Assembly: GCF_021295345.1 (NCBI RefSeq)
Contig: NZ_JAIMJB010000014.1
Coordinates: forward strand, 62,001 to 126,000
Direction: 5' to 3'
Origin: Motilimonas eburnea
GTDB lineage: Bacteria; Pseudomonadota; Gammaproteobacteria; Enterobacterales; CBDFNC01
DNA: 64,000 nt
A model generated the notes under the pieces. The model did no database searches, was not told the DNA's origin, and saw only the letters and a program-made list of their open reading frames with translations. Every line of letters starts with the position of its first letter. Position 1 is the stretch's first letter. Shown here in pieces: positions 18,381-27,702 of this stretch. The position numbers and the translations under genes were made by a program.

Positions 18381-19094
18381 TTAAGCTAATGCCGCTTTTT
18401 GCGCAGCCACTAAATCATCAATGCCCGCCTTGGCCAATGCCAGCATGGCCAATAATTCCTCATGGCTAAACGGCGCTTCCTCGGCCGTGCCTTGCACTTC
18501 AATCATCTTGCCGCAATCTGTCATCACCACATTCATGTCGGTGTCGGCCGCAGAATCTTCAACATATTCCAAATCACACAAAGGCTGACCATCCACGATG
18601 CCCACAGACACAGCCGCAATCATGTGTTTAACCGGATTGGTTTTTAAAGCGCCTTTGTTGATCAGGTAGTTAATTGCATCCATTAAGGCCACAAAGCCAC
18701 CTGTGATAGACGCTGTGCGCGTGCCGCCATCGGCTTGGATAACATCACAATCTATGGTGATGGTGTTTTCACCTAAGGCTTTAAGGTCCACCGCCGCGCG
18801 CAGTGCACGCGCAATTAAGCGAGAGATTTCTAAGGTGCGACCGCCTTGTTTGCCTTTAGCCGCTTCACGTTGATTACGGGTATGCGTCGCGCGTGGCAAC
18901 ATGCCGTATTCAGCTGTGATCCAACCTTTACCTTGGCCCTTTAAAAAGCGCGGCACCGACTCTTCCACACTGGCGGTACATAACACCTTAGTGTTGCCAA
19001 ACTCGATTAAAACCGAGCCTTCGGCGTGACAAGTATAATTGCGAGTGATAGTTACAGGACGAACTTGAGCGGGGGTTCTGCCATTTGGGCGCAT
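18381..19094 (-). CDS. rph: Ribonuclease PH
   Basis: Phosphorolytic 3'-5' exoribonuclease of 237 aa that trims tRNA 3' ends. Conserved RNase PH features include [20 protein letters not shown] at the N terminus, [39 protein letters not shown] and [23 protein letters not shown] about 10 nt before the ATG serves as RBS. Intact length suggests an active enzyme, unlike the frameshifted rph of E. coli K-12. Confidence 0.97.
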   Translation of the reverse strand: MRPNGRTPAQVRPVTITRNYTCHAEGSVLIEFGNTKVLCTASVEESVPRFLKGQGKGWITAEYGMLPRATHTRNQREAAKGKQGGRTLEISRLIARALRAAVDLKALGENTITIDCDVIQADGGTRTASITGGFVALMDAINYLINKGALKTNPVKHMIAAVSVGIVDGQPLCDLEYVEDSAADTDMNVVMTDCGKMIEVQGTAEEAPFSHEELLAMLALAKAGIDDLVAAQKAALA

Positions 19095-19167
19095 AGATAA
19101 TTACCTAGGTTGAAAAACTGGCGCTTATTATACCTAAGTGAGTTTAAAATGCTTGCGAGAAGCGCAG

Positions 19168-19404
19168 TTAATCACGATACCGGCAAGCTTGCTCGCCCGA
19201 GCGCGTCACCACAAACACACAAGATAAAAAAGCCGCTTTTAGCGGGATCAACTGCCACAAACCATCGCCATATAAACGAATGTTACCCTCGGCCCAAACA
19301 TAGAGACACAAGTTAAACAAACCGCCCGACACGGCCACCAACACACAAAAACACACAAACGATTTAAGCCATAATCCAACCAAGGCCTTGCACCATTGCA
19401 GCAT
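19168..19404 (-). CDS. Possible small membrane protein, 78 aa
   Basis: Occupies the roughly 490-bp rph-yicC gap. Two hydrophobic segments (about residues 10-37, LWLKSFVCFCVLVAVSGGLFNLCLYV, and 47-67, LWQLIPLKAAFLSCVFVVT) suggest a two-helix inner-membrane protein. The spacing between AAAGG and the ATG is long (about 13 nt), and a longer overlapping frame exists, so the call is tentative. I do not recognise a family. Confidence 0.4.
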   Translation of the reverse strand: MLQWCKALVGLWLKSFVCFCVLVAVSGGLFNLCLYVWAEGNIRLYGDGLWQLIPLKAAFLSCVFVVTRSGEQACRYRD

Positions 19405-19588
19405 AACGTTTTCTTACCTTTATCAATCAAAAACATAACGCTAACAAATAATCCCAACCCAACTCTGACTAAAAATGCGCAGCGCAACACCGCGCCAGAT
19501 CAAAGGGAGGCAGACAAAAGTACAGAAGGGTTTGCGCCACTGAGATTTGCTTTTATAATTCGGCCACTGCAATTAACAAGAGATGCTT

Positions 19589-20452
19589 ATGATCCACAGT
19601 ATGACAGCCTATGCTCGTAAACAATTTAAGGGCGATTGGGGCAGTGCCGTTTGGGAAATCCGTTCCGTAAACCAGCGATACCTTGAGACCTACATTCGTA
19701 CTCCCGAGCAATTTCGTGGCTTAGAGCCTGTGATCCGAGAAAAACTCCGCAAGCGCATGCAACGCGGTAAACTCGAAGTTAATTTACGTTTTGATGCGGC
19801 GCAAAACAATGCCGCCGAACTGCAAATCAACCAAGCCCTTGCCGGTCAAATTATCGAACATGCCCAATGGGTAATGGAAGAAGCAGGCCGTGGCCAACTG
19901 AACCCGATTGACGTATTGCGCTGGCCTGGTGTCATGGAAGCCCCAGAGCAAGATATCGACGAGCTGTCCAAAGTACTACTTAACGCCCTCGATACCACCA
20001 TCGACGAATTCCTAGACGCGCGCGCCAGTGAAGGCGCCAACCTAAAAGGCTTTATCGAACAACGCCTTGATGAAATTGGCGCCCAAGCCGCTTTTGTTCG
20101 CACCAAAATGCCTGAGGTAATGGCATGGCAACGCGAACGCTTAAGCAACCGCTTAGCCGAAGCCCAAGTTGAACTAGAGCCAACCCGCCTAGAGCAAGAA
20201 ATGGTAATGCTGGCACAAAAAGTCGACGTAGCCGAAGAGCTCGATCGCCTTGATTCGCACATCAGCGAAACCCGCAACATCTTGAAAAAAGGCGGCGCCA
20301 TCGGCCGACGCTTAGACTTTATGATGCAAGAGTTTAACCGCGAAGCGAACACTTTAGCCTCAAAATCGATTAATGCTGAAATCACCAATGCATCGGTGGA
20401 TTGTAAGGTGTTAATTGAGCAGATGAGAGAGCAAATTCAAAACATCGAGTAG
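19589..20452 (+). CDS. yicC: YicC family endoribonuclease-like protein
   Basis: About 288 aa. The N terminus MIHSMTAYARKQFKGDWGSAVWEIRSVNQRYLE matches E. coli YicC; the C-terminal DUF1732 part contains KKGGAIGRRLDFMMQEFNREANTL. YicC-type proteins act in RNA turnover. ATG 19589, 6 nt after AAGAG, is preferred over 19583. In many gammaproteobacteria yicC lies next to gmk; here they are 28.4 kb apart. Confidence 0.93.
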   Translation: MIHSMTAYARKQFKGDWGSAVWEIRSVNQRYLETYIRTPEQFRGLEPVIREKLRKRMQRGKLEVNLRFDAAQNNAAELQINQALAGQIIEHAQWVMEEAGRGQLNPIDVLRWPGVMEAPEQDIDELSKVLLNALDTTIDEFLDARASEGANLKGFIEQRLDEIGAQAAFVRTKMPEVMAWQRERLSNRLAEAQVELEPTRLEQEMVMLAQKVDVAEELDRLDSHISETRNILKKGGAIGRRLDFMMQEFNREANTLASKSINAEITNASVDCKVLIEQMREQIQNIE

Positions 20453-20601
20453 TTTTTCCAGCTGCCCAAGAATGCCTAAAAAGCCCTGTATTACTTTATG
20501 AAGAACATCGTAAATGCAGGGTTTTAAATATCCCTATCGCGCAAAAGCATTCCTTCCTAAGCAAGCTTAAGTCGCACCGGCCTACAACCACATTCCAGCC
20601 C

Positions 20602-20629
20602 CTGTGGGAGGCGAGCTTGCTCGGCGAAT
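20602..20629 (+). repeat. REP-like element
   Basis: CTGTGGGAGGCGAGCTTGCT followed by CGGCGAAT: a GTGGGA head followed by an imperfect GCGAGC/GCTCG(G)C stem. This layout resembles REP sequences of Pseudomonas. A reverse copy lies at 9876-9899. Confidence 0.6.
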
Positions 20630-20703
20630 ACACGTAAATATGCCACTCCTAAGCTCGCTACCCCCGACAAGTCTCCACAACAGAGGCTAACTAATCTTAG
20701 GAG

Positions 20704-21774
20704 CTAAGCCGTTGGCGCTTTGCAAACAAGCCACTGCTCTTGCTTGAGTCGATTCCAAGCGGCAAGGATATGTGCCGGCTTCATCTTGGCTTTTCTCGGG
20801 TTCCAACGATGCACACAGCGAACAAGCTCTTCATCTGTTGGCTCTAAGTTTGGTAGCTCTTGCGTCACCACCCAATGAACGGTTGATAATAACTCCATCC
20901 CATTTTGGGATTCAAAGCCTTGGATTAATTGCGCTACTTTATCAAAACGTTGTTTGGTTTCTTGGTGCTGTTCAAGATATCTAAACGCTTCTTGCGCCGC
21001 CTCTTCCTTTAGGGCAATTGGCGTCTCAGGCTTATTGAGCCCGTCAGCATAACCCGTAATAAAGTGGCCTTCCATCTTATCAAGCACATGACGTAACACA
21101 TCCGCATAAGGGCCATAGTGATGCTTTTTAAACACTACCTTATTTAAAGGCTCACCCGCTGCAGTCAAAAAATAAACCAGTTTCTGAACTTCGAGTAGCG
21201 ATAGACGATAACCAAAGCCCGTTGAAACATAGCGTTCAATTAGCCCCAAAACAGCAGCTCGCCCTATCGTCATGCTAGGCCGTTTAGTCAGATTAGGCAT
21301 AGCTTGTGCGCTTGGTGCCGCTTGTGGAGGGTAAATTCGCCACTCAACGTCAGGAACATCAGCCAATGATTGCTGTATTAGTCGTTCAACATCTTGCCAA
21401 GGTAAGCCACCTAAGCCACTTCCCAAAGCAGGGATGGCAACCGATTTTACACCCAAGCGCATCACTTCAGTTTTTAGGCTAATTAAACCTTGTTCAATAT
21501 ATTCAAGCTTAGACTTTCCTTTCCAATGAGCCTTAGTCGGAAAATTAATTACGTAGAAAGGAGCGTTGGTTGAGTTGAGTTCAAAAGAGAGGACTTGCCC
21601 AACAACTAATGATTGCTCATCACAGGCTTTTTTATAGGCCTTGAAATAGCAAGCGGGAAAAGCTTTTTTGAATTGCAGCGCTAAGCCTTTCCCCATCACG
21701 CCAACAGTATTAACTGTGTTAATAATGGCATCTGCTTGATCGTGAAGAATGTTACCTGTTTGATAAGTGATCAT
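20704..21774 (-). CDS. darG: DarG-type macrodomain antitoxin (DNA ADP-ribosylglycohydrolase)
   Basis: A 356-aa antitoxin that removes ADP-ribose from DNA. The N-terminal macrodomain (about residues 1-155) has the DarG pattern MITYQTGNILHDQADAIINT, VNTVGVMGKGLALQFKKAFP, the lysine-rich KAHWKGKSKLEYIEQGL and IPALGSGLGGLPW. The C-terminal domain (about 175-350; GYRLSLLEVQKLVYFL, KHHYGPYADVLRHVL) matches the DarG tail that also binds DarT. ATG 21774, 5 nt after AGAGG, is preferred over ATG 21795, which overlaps darT. Directly downstream of darT, as expected for the module. Confidence 0.92.
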   Translation of the reverse strand: MITYQTGNILHDQADAIINTVNTVGVMGKGLALQFKKAFPACYFKAYKKACDEQSLVVGQVLSFELNSTNAPFYVINFPTKAHWKGKSKLEYIEQGLISLKTEVMRLGVKSVAIPALGSGLGGLPWQDVERLIQQSLADVPDVEWRIYPPQAAPSAQAMPNLTKRPSMTIGRAAVLGLIERYVSTGFGYRLSLLEVQKLVYFLTAAGEPLNKVVFKKHHYGPYADVLRHVLDKMEGHFITGYADGLNKPETPIALKEEAAQEAFRYLEQHQETKQRFDKVAQLIQGFESQNGMELLSTVHWVVTQELPNLEPTDEELVRCVHRWNPRKAKMKPAHILAAWNRLKQEQWLVCKAPTA

Positions 21775-21782
21775 AACAACCT

Positions 21783-22391
21783 CTAGTAATACCATTCAGG
21801 TCGTACAACAACCTCTGGCCTATGTTGTGCCCCATTTAGCAACAAATCAACTTCATCTGCTATCTCTTGGGTTTTGACACCTATTTGGGCAATCGCATGC
21901 CATGGCACAAACTCAAAAGCTAAAAATTCAGCTTGTTTTTCTTCTTTAAAATCTTGCCAGTACTTTTCTCGGATAATGCGAGCAATATCTAGCTCGCCTA
22001 GTCGCTCAAAGTCATCAATTTGCTCGGCATAGTCCAAATCCGCATGAATATCGGTGAAGAAACAATGCTCGTTCGTAAGACGAATCGAATCCGTATCACT
22101 GATTAAGTGTAGTACCCTCTCTTGTCCATCCTGATAATCCTCATGGCCTTTATGGATCACAAACAACATGACTGAGCGAGGACAAAAATTGAAAGGGACA
22201 TACTGGCCTAGTGTGCCACCAGCAGCCACGGTTACAGGGCGAACCAAACGACGGTTCTTGATATGACTGTAACCAATGTTACGGTTTATTAACCCTAACT
22301 CAATTCGCTTAGCATCTGACCATAAGCATCCATGACTGAGAACGCTAGCCAGATTATCAATATGCGTTATGTGGGAAACTTTGACTGTCAT
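21783..22391 (-). CDS. darT: DarT toxin, DNA ADP-ribosyltransferase
   Basis: A 202-aa DUF4433/DarT protein. The family transfers ADP-ribose from NAD+ to thymine (some members guanine) in single-stranded DNA, blocking replication; DarTG modules can act in phage defence. Supporting motifs are ISHITHIDNLASVLSHG at the N terminus, the Arg-rich NAD-binding area (HIKNRRLVRPVTVAAGGTL), VPFNFCPRSVML and the C-terminal ARTT-like EFLAFEFVPW with the expected catalytic Glu. The gene looks full-length. Confidence 0.9.
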   Translation of the reverse strand: MTVKVSHITHIDNLASVLSHGCLWSDAKRIELGLINRNIGYSHIKNRRLVRPVTVAAGGTLGQYVPFNFCPRSVMLFVIHKGHEDYQDGQERVLHLISDTDSIRLTNEHCFFTDIHADLDYAEQIDDFERLGELDIARIIREKYWQDFKEEKQAEFLAFEFVPWHAIAQIGVKTQEIADEVDLLLNGAQHRPEVVVRPEWYY

Positions 22392-22734
22392 GAATCGCTA
22401 TTTGCCTATAATCAGTTACGTTGCACGGTCTCTTTGCGTAAAGCTATCATAAAAAAGGCTAACTCCTAGACTTTAAATCTCAGATTCCGTTGGCATTGGG
22501 TACAATACCAAAGCAAGCTCATTCAGGGTAGCGCCGAAAGTGATCTCACAATACTAATACAGTCGTCCAGAGCTAGACTCTGTGCTAACCCACCAAGCGG
22601 TGGGTATACTGGGTGGTATATTTTACAAAAACCAAAAAAACACATCAACATACTAATTTTAAACAATAAAAATAGATAACCTACATTAAGATCCAGAATA
22701 TAGAATAGATTCACCTCTACTCCACTCACTTCCA

Positions 22735-22760
22735 CAAAGCCCTTATTTAGAAGGGCTTTG
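22735..22760. repeat. Perfect 10-bp stem-loop
   Basis: CAAAGCCCTT / AAGGGCTTTG with loop ATTTAG, followed on the plus strand by TTATTT. It could be a plus-strand terminator with a weak T-tract, although no plus-strand gene precedes it. Confidence 0.5.
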
Positions 22761-22768
22761 TTATTTAC

Positions 22769-22812
22769 ATACGCTATAGCGTATATAACTGAACTTACAC
22801 GCTGTAGCGTAT
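22769..22812. promoter_or_regulatory. Orphan palindromic operator pair
   Basis: A perfect 16-bp palindrome ATACGCTATAGCGTAT (22769-22784) and a one- or two-mismatch copy ACACGCTGTAGCGTAT (22797-22812), 28 bp apart, in the 480-bp gap between the DUF2357 gene and darT. They sit about 380-420 bp upstream of darT, too far for a normal darT operator. No regulator gene lies beside them. The rest of this gap shows no convincing gene. Confidence 0.55.
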
Positions 22813-22873
22813 AGGATATACGCCACAATAAAGGTTTATCCTAATCAAAAGTGGGTGACAAGATTGAACCAAC

Positions 22874-25216
22874 TCACCCTATATCAGAATAAACTTCATA
22901 CTTGTCTGCAATCTCATCCCAATGTGTAACTTGTTGTAAGTATTCAGCTTTGGTGAGCTTAAACTGGAAATGCTGGCTATCATAATCTTTCATGATCGGC
23001 TTATTTAACGCAAATGGCTGTCCAACAAACTCAAACACCCAGTAATAATGACTATCAGCGCTGACTTTGCCGGTTAGCTCAACATCTATATCTCGACGCG
23101 GCAGTAGTTTGACATTACCCACTCGATATAAAAATTGCCCTACTTGATGTTTGTCTGATAGCTGTTGGCGCACAGTAACAAGCAAATAGCGGATTTCCCG
23201 CACGATATTTCGATGGACATTTTGACGATTGGTGGCAATTAATTGAGTGTGGTAACCAGTCAACTGACCCTGTTGAGCCTTACTCAAATATTCGCTATCA
23301 CGCCCAATTTCGTTAATAGGCGCAACCATAGTCAGGCCACGATGCCGAACATTAGTTACACCGTAGGGCGCTATTCGCGCTGCATCTTCAACAAAGTAAT
23401 AATCATGAGATGGTGGCTTTAAGTAACTGATGGTATTGCTACCGACCCCTAACTTACTTCTCAAATAGCATCGCAACCAATAATTGTGAGCACCAGATTG
23501 ATCCGAGGTAGGTAATAACGCAAAAGCACCTATACCAATTTCATTAATCGCTTCGTCATAAGGGTTTGGCTGCTGAGGTTGATCAAAAAAGCCAGGATAC
23601 AAAGCAAACGCCCCCATAACAGGCCGGCTTTTTAATGTTGCCTCATGGGGCAAATGCTGCTGATGGATAATGGCATCACGATAACGATGCATTTGGTTAA
23701 TCGCATCTTCTGGCACACCGTCTTGCCCGTTTTTTAATGCTTTAGAATCAATGCGATATTTAGCATCAAACAAAATCAAAAACGATTCTTTATTTGCCAG
23801 CGTCACCCGTAACACTATATCTGGGCGCTGATTGGCAAGCCAAGTCCGATTATCTTTACCCTGTGGAGAAAAAGAAGGCTCATGGGCAAGCTCAATGGTC
23901 ATGCCGTCACTGTGGCGGTAATAAACAAAGGCCGCAGCCATGCTGTTTTCAGAAAATTGCCGCTCAAACTGTACTTTTTTCAAACTGCTTAGCTTCTTTT
24001 CTTGCAGCTCAAATCTAAGGCTCTCAATCACGGATTTGACTTCTAAAAAGCACCAAACCTCGTAAATATCCGCTACCGAACGGATCGACAGCTGCGCCTC
24101 ACCGCTGGCATGGTTCAAATAATGCTTTAACTGTTGCCATACTTTATAAACTTTTGAATAGCCCGCGCCTTGCTGCAACACCTTCGACTCACTAGCTTGC
24201 CCCTCAAACGGCCCCACCTCTCGCCATAGCTGATGCTTAGCATGCTTTGCTATTTGCTCATGCCATGTATCTAATTGTTGCAAAAATGAATCTGACGCTT
24301 TTGACTCTTTTGACTCTTCACCGCTGCGAATAACCGTAATCAACTTGGCCAAATTAGCCTTGGTACGCTTTAGCACCATTTTAATAAAGCGGTTTTCAGG
24401 CGTGTTAACATTCAATCGTTGCAGGGAGATCCCCATCCGGCTTGATGCGCGCTTGCTAGTAATGAGTTCTTTGGCTTGCTGTTGCTGCTTCACACTGAGC
24501 TTTTTATGGATCCGATCTAACGGTTGCTGCTGGGTAAAAGACTGCAAACGATTGTGCGGCGCATGCAAAATTCGTTTCACGCCCTGATTAAACTCAGCCA
24601 CCAAACGCTCAAACTGCGCCAGCCAAAACAATTCAAACGGCTCAGCCTGACGGTTTGATTTTCCTTGGGACTGTGTGGTTTTACTGCTAATGGCATAGCG
24701 CCATAATGGATAGACCTGATCAATTTGTTGGGTCATCCACTTAAGATCTATACTTTGCACCATCTTAGTTGCGAGCACATTGAAGCCTACCGGCACCGAT
24801 TTACGCTCACCGTTAATGACATAAGTAATGTGAAATTCGCAGCGGCCAATATCATTGCCAAAATTAATCATGGCTTGCAGCGCGTTACGCCTTGGGCTGA
24901 GGATAAAACTTTGCTCAATCAGGTTGTACTTATGGCTTACAGCAGCGCTTTCTTGTTCAACACCGGCTTTAAACTCAATTTCAAACCAATACTGACGATT
25001 TTCAAAAAAGAACGGCTCAGTCAAAACCTCTTGGTCAGCAAGACTTGCAGGCAAACCATCTATTTTAACCTCAATATCTTCACTAGGACGACATAACTCA
25101 CGCTTAGCATAGGTGTTAGCTAACTGTTGCCTTGGCTTATCTAACCCTTGTGCAGTCACATATAAATCAAAGTCATAATGGACTAGATGCAAGGTTTCAC
25201 GCGATTGTTTCGCCAT
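22874..25216 (-). CDS. DUF2357 / McrC-like PD-(D/E)XK nuclease protein
   Basis: About 780 aa. The long N-terminal and middle region has the DUF2357 pattern. The C-terminal half contains a PD-(D/E)XK nuclease core: RPDIVLRV (about 463-470) followed by LILFDAKYRID (about 480-490). It is paired with an MrcB-type GTPase 26 bp upstream, so the two probably form a type IV, McrBC-like modification-dependent restriction system that cuts foreign modified DNA. ATG 25216, 7 nt after AAGGA, is preferred over TTG 25219. Modification specificity cannot be read from sequence. Confidence 0.82.
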   Translation of the reverse strand: MAKQSRETLHLVHYDFDLYVTAQGLDKPRQQLANTYAKRELCRPSEDIEVKIDGLPASLADQEVLTEPFFFENRQYWFEIEFKAGVEQESAAVSHKYNLIEQSFILSPRRNALQAMINFGNDIGRCEFHITYVINGERKSVPVGFNVLATKMVQSIDLKWMTQQIDQVYPLWRYAISSKTTQSQGKSNRQAEPFELFWLAQFERLVAEFNQGVKRILHAPHNRLQSFTQQQPLDRIHKKLSVKQQQQAKELITSKRASSRMGISLQRLNVNTPENRFIKMVLKRTKANLAKLITVIRSGEESKESKASDSFLQQLDTWHEQIAKHAKHQLWREVGPFEGQASESKVLQQGAGYSKVYKVWQQLKHYLNHASGEAQLSIRSVADIYEVWCFLEVKSVIESLRFELQEKKLSSLKKVQFERQFSENSMAAAFVYYRHSDGMTIELAHEPSFSPQGKDNRTWLANQRPDIVLRVTLANKESFLILFDAKYRIDSKALKNGQDGVPEDAINQMHRYRDAIIHQQHLPHEATLKSRPVMGAFALYPGFFDQPQQPNPYDEAINEIGIGAFALLPTSDQSGAHNYWLRCYLRSKLGVGSNTISYLKPPSHDYYFVEDAARIAPYGVTNVRHRGLTMVAPINEIGRDSEYLSKAQQGQLTGYHTQLIATNRQNVHRNIVREIRYLLVTVRQQLSDKHQVGQFLYRVGNVKLLPRRDIDVELTGKVSADSHYYWVFEFVGQPFALNKPIMKDYDSQHFQFKLTKAEYLQQVTHWDEIADKYEVYSDIG

Positions 25217-25242
25217 CAATCAATCCTTACCGACCGTTAAGG

Positions 25243-27096
25243 TTAAGGCCAAAAAGACGTAAAGCCACTTTCTAACAGGGTTTGCATACGTTTTAATTTA
25301 ACTGCTGAGCGGCAAGCAACCGTAATCGGTTCATCAGGCTGGTCGATTTCCTCACGCAATAAATCAGGACGCTCGCCATGCCAAATACTCGCCAGTTGCA
25401 CTGCTAACACGATTTCGAGTTGTTGCAAAACATTGGCATCACCTGTGCCCAGCTTATCATCGTCACCTTCAATGCGCGGCAATACCTTACACATTAAAAA
25501 GTCATCAAACACCGCTTCTAATTCAAGCTGGGTTTTCGGTGCCACACTGATCACCGCAAGGCACAGCTCATTAAAGGCACGAAACGCCAATTCAAACGCC
25601 GTGTGCTTTAGCACCTGATTAATCGCATCAAAAAAGGCCTTGGTTTTGACGGCATCACTATCAGCCGCAACCTGCGCAAACATTTCCAGTTTAGCTTGGC
25701 TGTATACGGGATAACTTAACCGCTTAGGCTGGTACTTAGGGCTAAAAAACTCCTCCGTGATATTGGGAAAAAACTCGCCAAAATCAAAGCTCAGCGCTCG
25801 GTCAATCACCTTGCGTGAAAAGCCGTGGGTGGTTTCATCCATGTTTACCGTGCCAGCGACCAGCAGGTTAAACGGAACACTTAAACCATATTGGCAAATG
25901 TCTGCCCACAGCTCATCGTATTGCGAACCCTCAAAGCCTAGCGCTTCGCGCAGCTTTTCTTTATCAGCGACTTCTTTAATGGTGGCGGGTTTTAATAGGG
26001 CATCACAGCTGTAGGTAAAGCTATTACCTGTCCAACACCATTCGCGGGTTTCTAGCACGGATAAATAATCAGCAAAATACTGCTCCACAGGGGCAAGGTT
26101 CATTTCATCCAAACACAACCAGTAAGGTAATACCTGTTCAAGTACAGCACGCTCACCTGATACCACTAGGCACTCACCTTGGCCTTCAGTCTCTTGGACT
26201 TCAACGGTTAAGCCACTATCAGCAATGGCACGCCAAGCTTTGGCGATAAACTGCAACACATCCGTGGTGATATATTCAGCAGGACCATTTAAACGCGAGA
26301 TATAACCAAGTAAATCGCTCGGCTCATGCCAGTCGGGGCGTACTGAGGTTAAACAATATATATCGTTTCGGCTCACAGTTAAGCCAAAAGTCTCTGCAAA
26401 CTGTTTGGTAGCTTCTGATTGCTTGCGTATAAAACGGGTTTTACCTGTGCCTGAGATGCCTGCAAGAAGGAGGAAGGGTTTGGACAAAAGCTGCACGTTA
26501 CTTATTACTGGCATTGAATTCTGATTGGCCTCTAATTTTACATCCGCATATATTTCTAATAATTCTATTAGGTCCGATGTAAGAGCATTATCATCGGGCA
26601 TATTGTCTAAAGGATAAAATTTTGCTCCAGCTGAAGCCCACTCATAAGACTGGCCTAATGTCGTATTAGATCGCAAATCTACTTTCTGATCCCAATCATC
26701 AAGTCGATTATCTAAACCCCTTATGGTATTGCGCAATTCCTCCGCCTTCTGCCTCGCTAGGGCAATTCCATATTGCCTTTTAAGCTCCGTAGTTCCAAAG
26801 CCCAACGAGAGATAAACACCACTGCCATCTGAACGGAACAAATAAACTGGATAAATACCAGACTGTGTTGACTCTGTTATTGCCGGATTGAGGATCGACA
26901 ACCAAGGGACGTCTGCCCAATTTCCTGCCCCTGCGCTCGCTTTTAATAAATAATCTGTTGGAGAAGGTAGCGTGGTTTTTATTGCCTGAATCAAATCTCG
27001 TCTTAATAAATTTGCTATTGGGTGACCTGTAAAGTTCTCACTTTTAGCCTGTACCCATCCACCAGCTATTTCTGTTAAAAGTTGTCTTAAACTCAT
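25243..27096 (-). CDS. MrcB-type AAA+ GTPase (McrB-like motor)
   Basis: A 617-aa motor subunit. The N-terminal DUF3578/MrcB domain (about 1-185) ends SYEWASAGAKFYPLDNMPDD. The AAA+ core follows: Walker A GISGTGKTRF (about 213-222), Walker B CLDEMNLAPVEQYFADYL, and the McrB-like sensor GTVNMDETTHGFSRKVIDRA. In McrBC systems GTP hydrolysis drives translocation and activates the McrC nuclease, here the DUF2357 protein downstream. AAAGGA lies 6 nt before the ATG. Confidence 0.88.
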   Translation of the reverse strand: MSLRQLLTEIAGGWVQAKSENFTGHPIANLLRRDLIQAIKTTLPSPTDYLLKASAGAGNWADVPWLSILNPAITESTQSGIYPVYLFRSDGSGVYLSLGFGTTELKRQYGIALARQKAEELRNTIRGLDNRLDDWDQKVDLRSNTTLGQSYEWASAGAKFYPLDNMPDDNALTSDLIELLEIYADVKLEANQNSMPVISNVQLLSKPFLLLAGISGTGKTRFIRKQSEATKQFAETFGLTVSRNDIYCLTSVRPDWHEPSDLLGYISRLNGPAEYITTDVLQFIAKAWRAIADSGLTVEVQETEGQGECLVVSGERAVLEQVLPYWLCLDEMNLAPVEQYFADYLSVLETREWCWTGNSFTYSCDALLKPATIKEVADKEKLREALGFEGSQYDELWADICQYGLSVPFNLLVAGTVNMDETTHGFSRKVIDRALSFDFGEFFPNITEEFFSPKYQPKRLSYPVYSQAKLEMFAQVAADSDAVKTKAFFDAINQVLKHTAFELAFRAFNELCLAVISVAPKTQLELEAVFDDFLMCKVLPRIEGDDDKLGTGDANVLQQLEIVLAVQLASIWHGERPDLLREEIDQPDEPITVACRSAVKLKRMQTLLESGFTSFWP

Positions 27097-27105
27097 AAGT
27101 ATCCT

Positions 27106-27363
27106 TTATACCAAGACCAAGATTTTATGGTATTCCAGTTCTATTTTCGTTGTATTTGCATTTTCTGAAGAGACCAACCTTACAATACCTATACCATCCA
27201 ATGTTTTCAGAGTTCTCGACACATTGCTGACCGCTTGGCCAGCCAGCGTGGCCAGCTCAGTTACCGATTGCGGCTGTTGTTCGGCGATTACTTTTAACAA
27301 CTGCTGGTTCTCTTTCGACAGCACATTGGCCACCGATTCCAGCGCGTCGAACCAGATATACAC
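27106..27363 (-). pseudogene. HTH regulator of the HVO_A0114 type, probably N-terminally truncated
   Basis: The winged-helix core is clear: YIWFDALESVANVLSKENQQ, LLKVIAEQQPQSVTELATLA and AGQAVSNVSRTLKTLDGIGI. The same frame stays open upstream to 27462 (reading ...GQTHDPDFPV) with no ATG, and the family's usual N-terminal segment is missing. A GTG at 27363 could start an 85-aa HTH protein, but no good RBS is visible. It ends 10 bp before mrcB. Either a decayed antitoxin/regulator or a minimal regulator of the restriction operon. Confidence 0.55.
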
Positions 27364-27504
27364 GGGGAAATCGGGATCATGCGTTTGCCCTTTATTGCCT
27401 ATTACGCAGTGCGATTGTTGTTCGTTTTCAATTGCTTTACTCGAATTGCCTACCCATGTTTTCTACTTTATATACAACCCACTAATGCGTAAATGAGCGC
27501 TTGA

Positions 27505-27675
27505 ACACTCAAAAGAGACTGTACGCTTATACATAAGCCGCACATCTTATCAACAACCGATGACGGCGCAAGATTATTTTCCGGTTTCAGCGAAGACGGT
27601 CATGGCATTGGCATATTGGACTTGGGCTTACTACAGGAAGAGGATAGTGAATCTATTTTTTCACTGCCCAGCTAA
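27505..27675 (+). pseudogene. Possible C-terminal gene remnant
   Basis: A start-less open frame of 56 codons reading ...STTDDGARLFSGFSEDG, HGIGILDLGLLQEEDS, ESIFSLPS and stop. Its acidic, protein-like composition suggests the tail of a lost gene. No homologue recognised. It fills the 27.4-27.7 kb gap together with the upstream frame of the truncated HTH gene. Confidence 0.25.
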
Positions 27676-27702
27676 AAATGAAAAGAGAGTTTCACTGTCT
27701 CA

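Noticed and set aside
19103-19112. ACCTAGGTTG near the rph start as a third MarR site
   Set aside because: Only the core matches, and the bases serve as the rph ribosome binding site (AGGT before ATG). Too weak to call.
22523-22828. 101-codon open frame on the minus strand between darT and the DUF2357 gene
   Set aside because: Its start lies inside the operator palindromes, the composition is not protein-like, and no RBS or homology was recognised.
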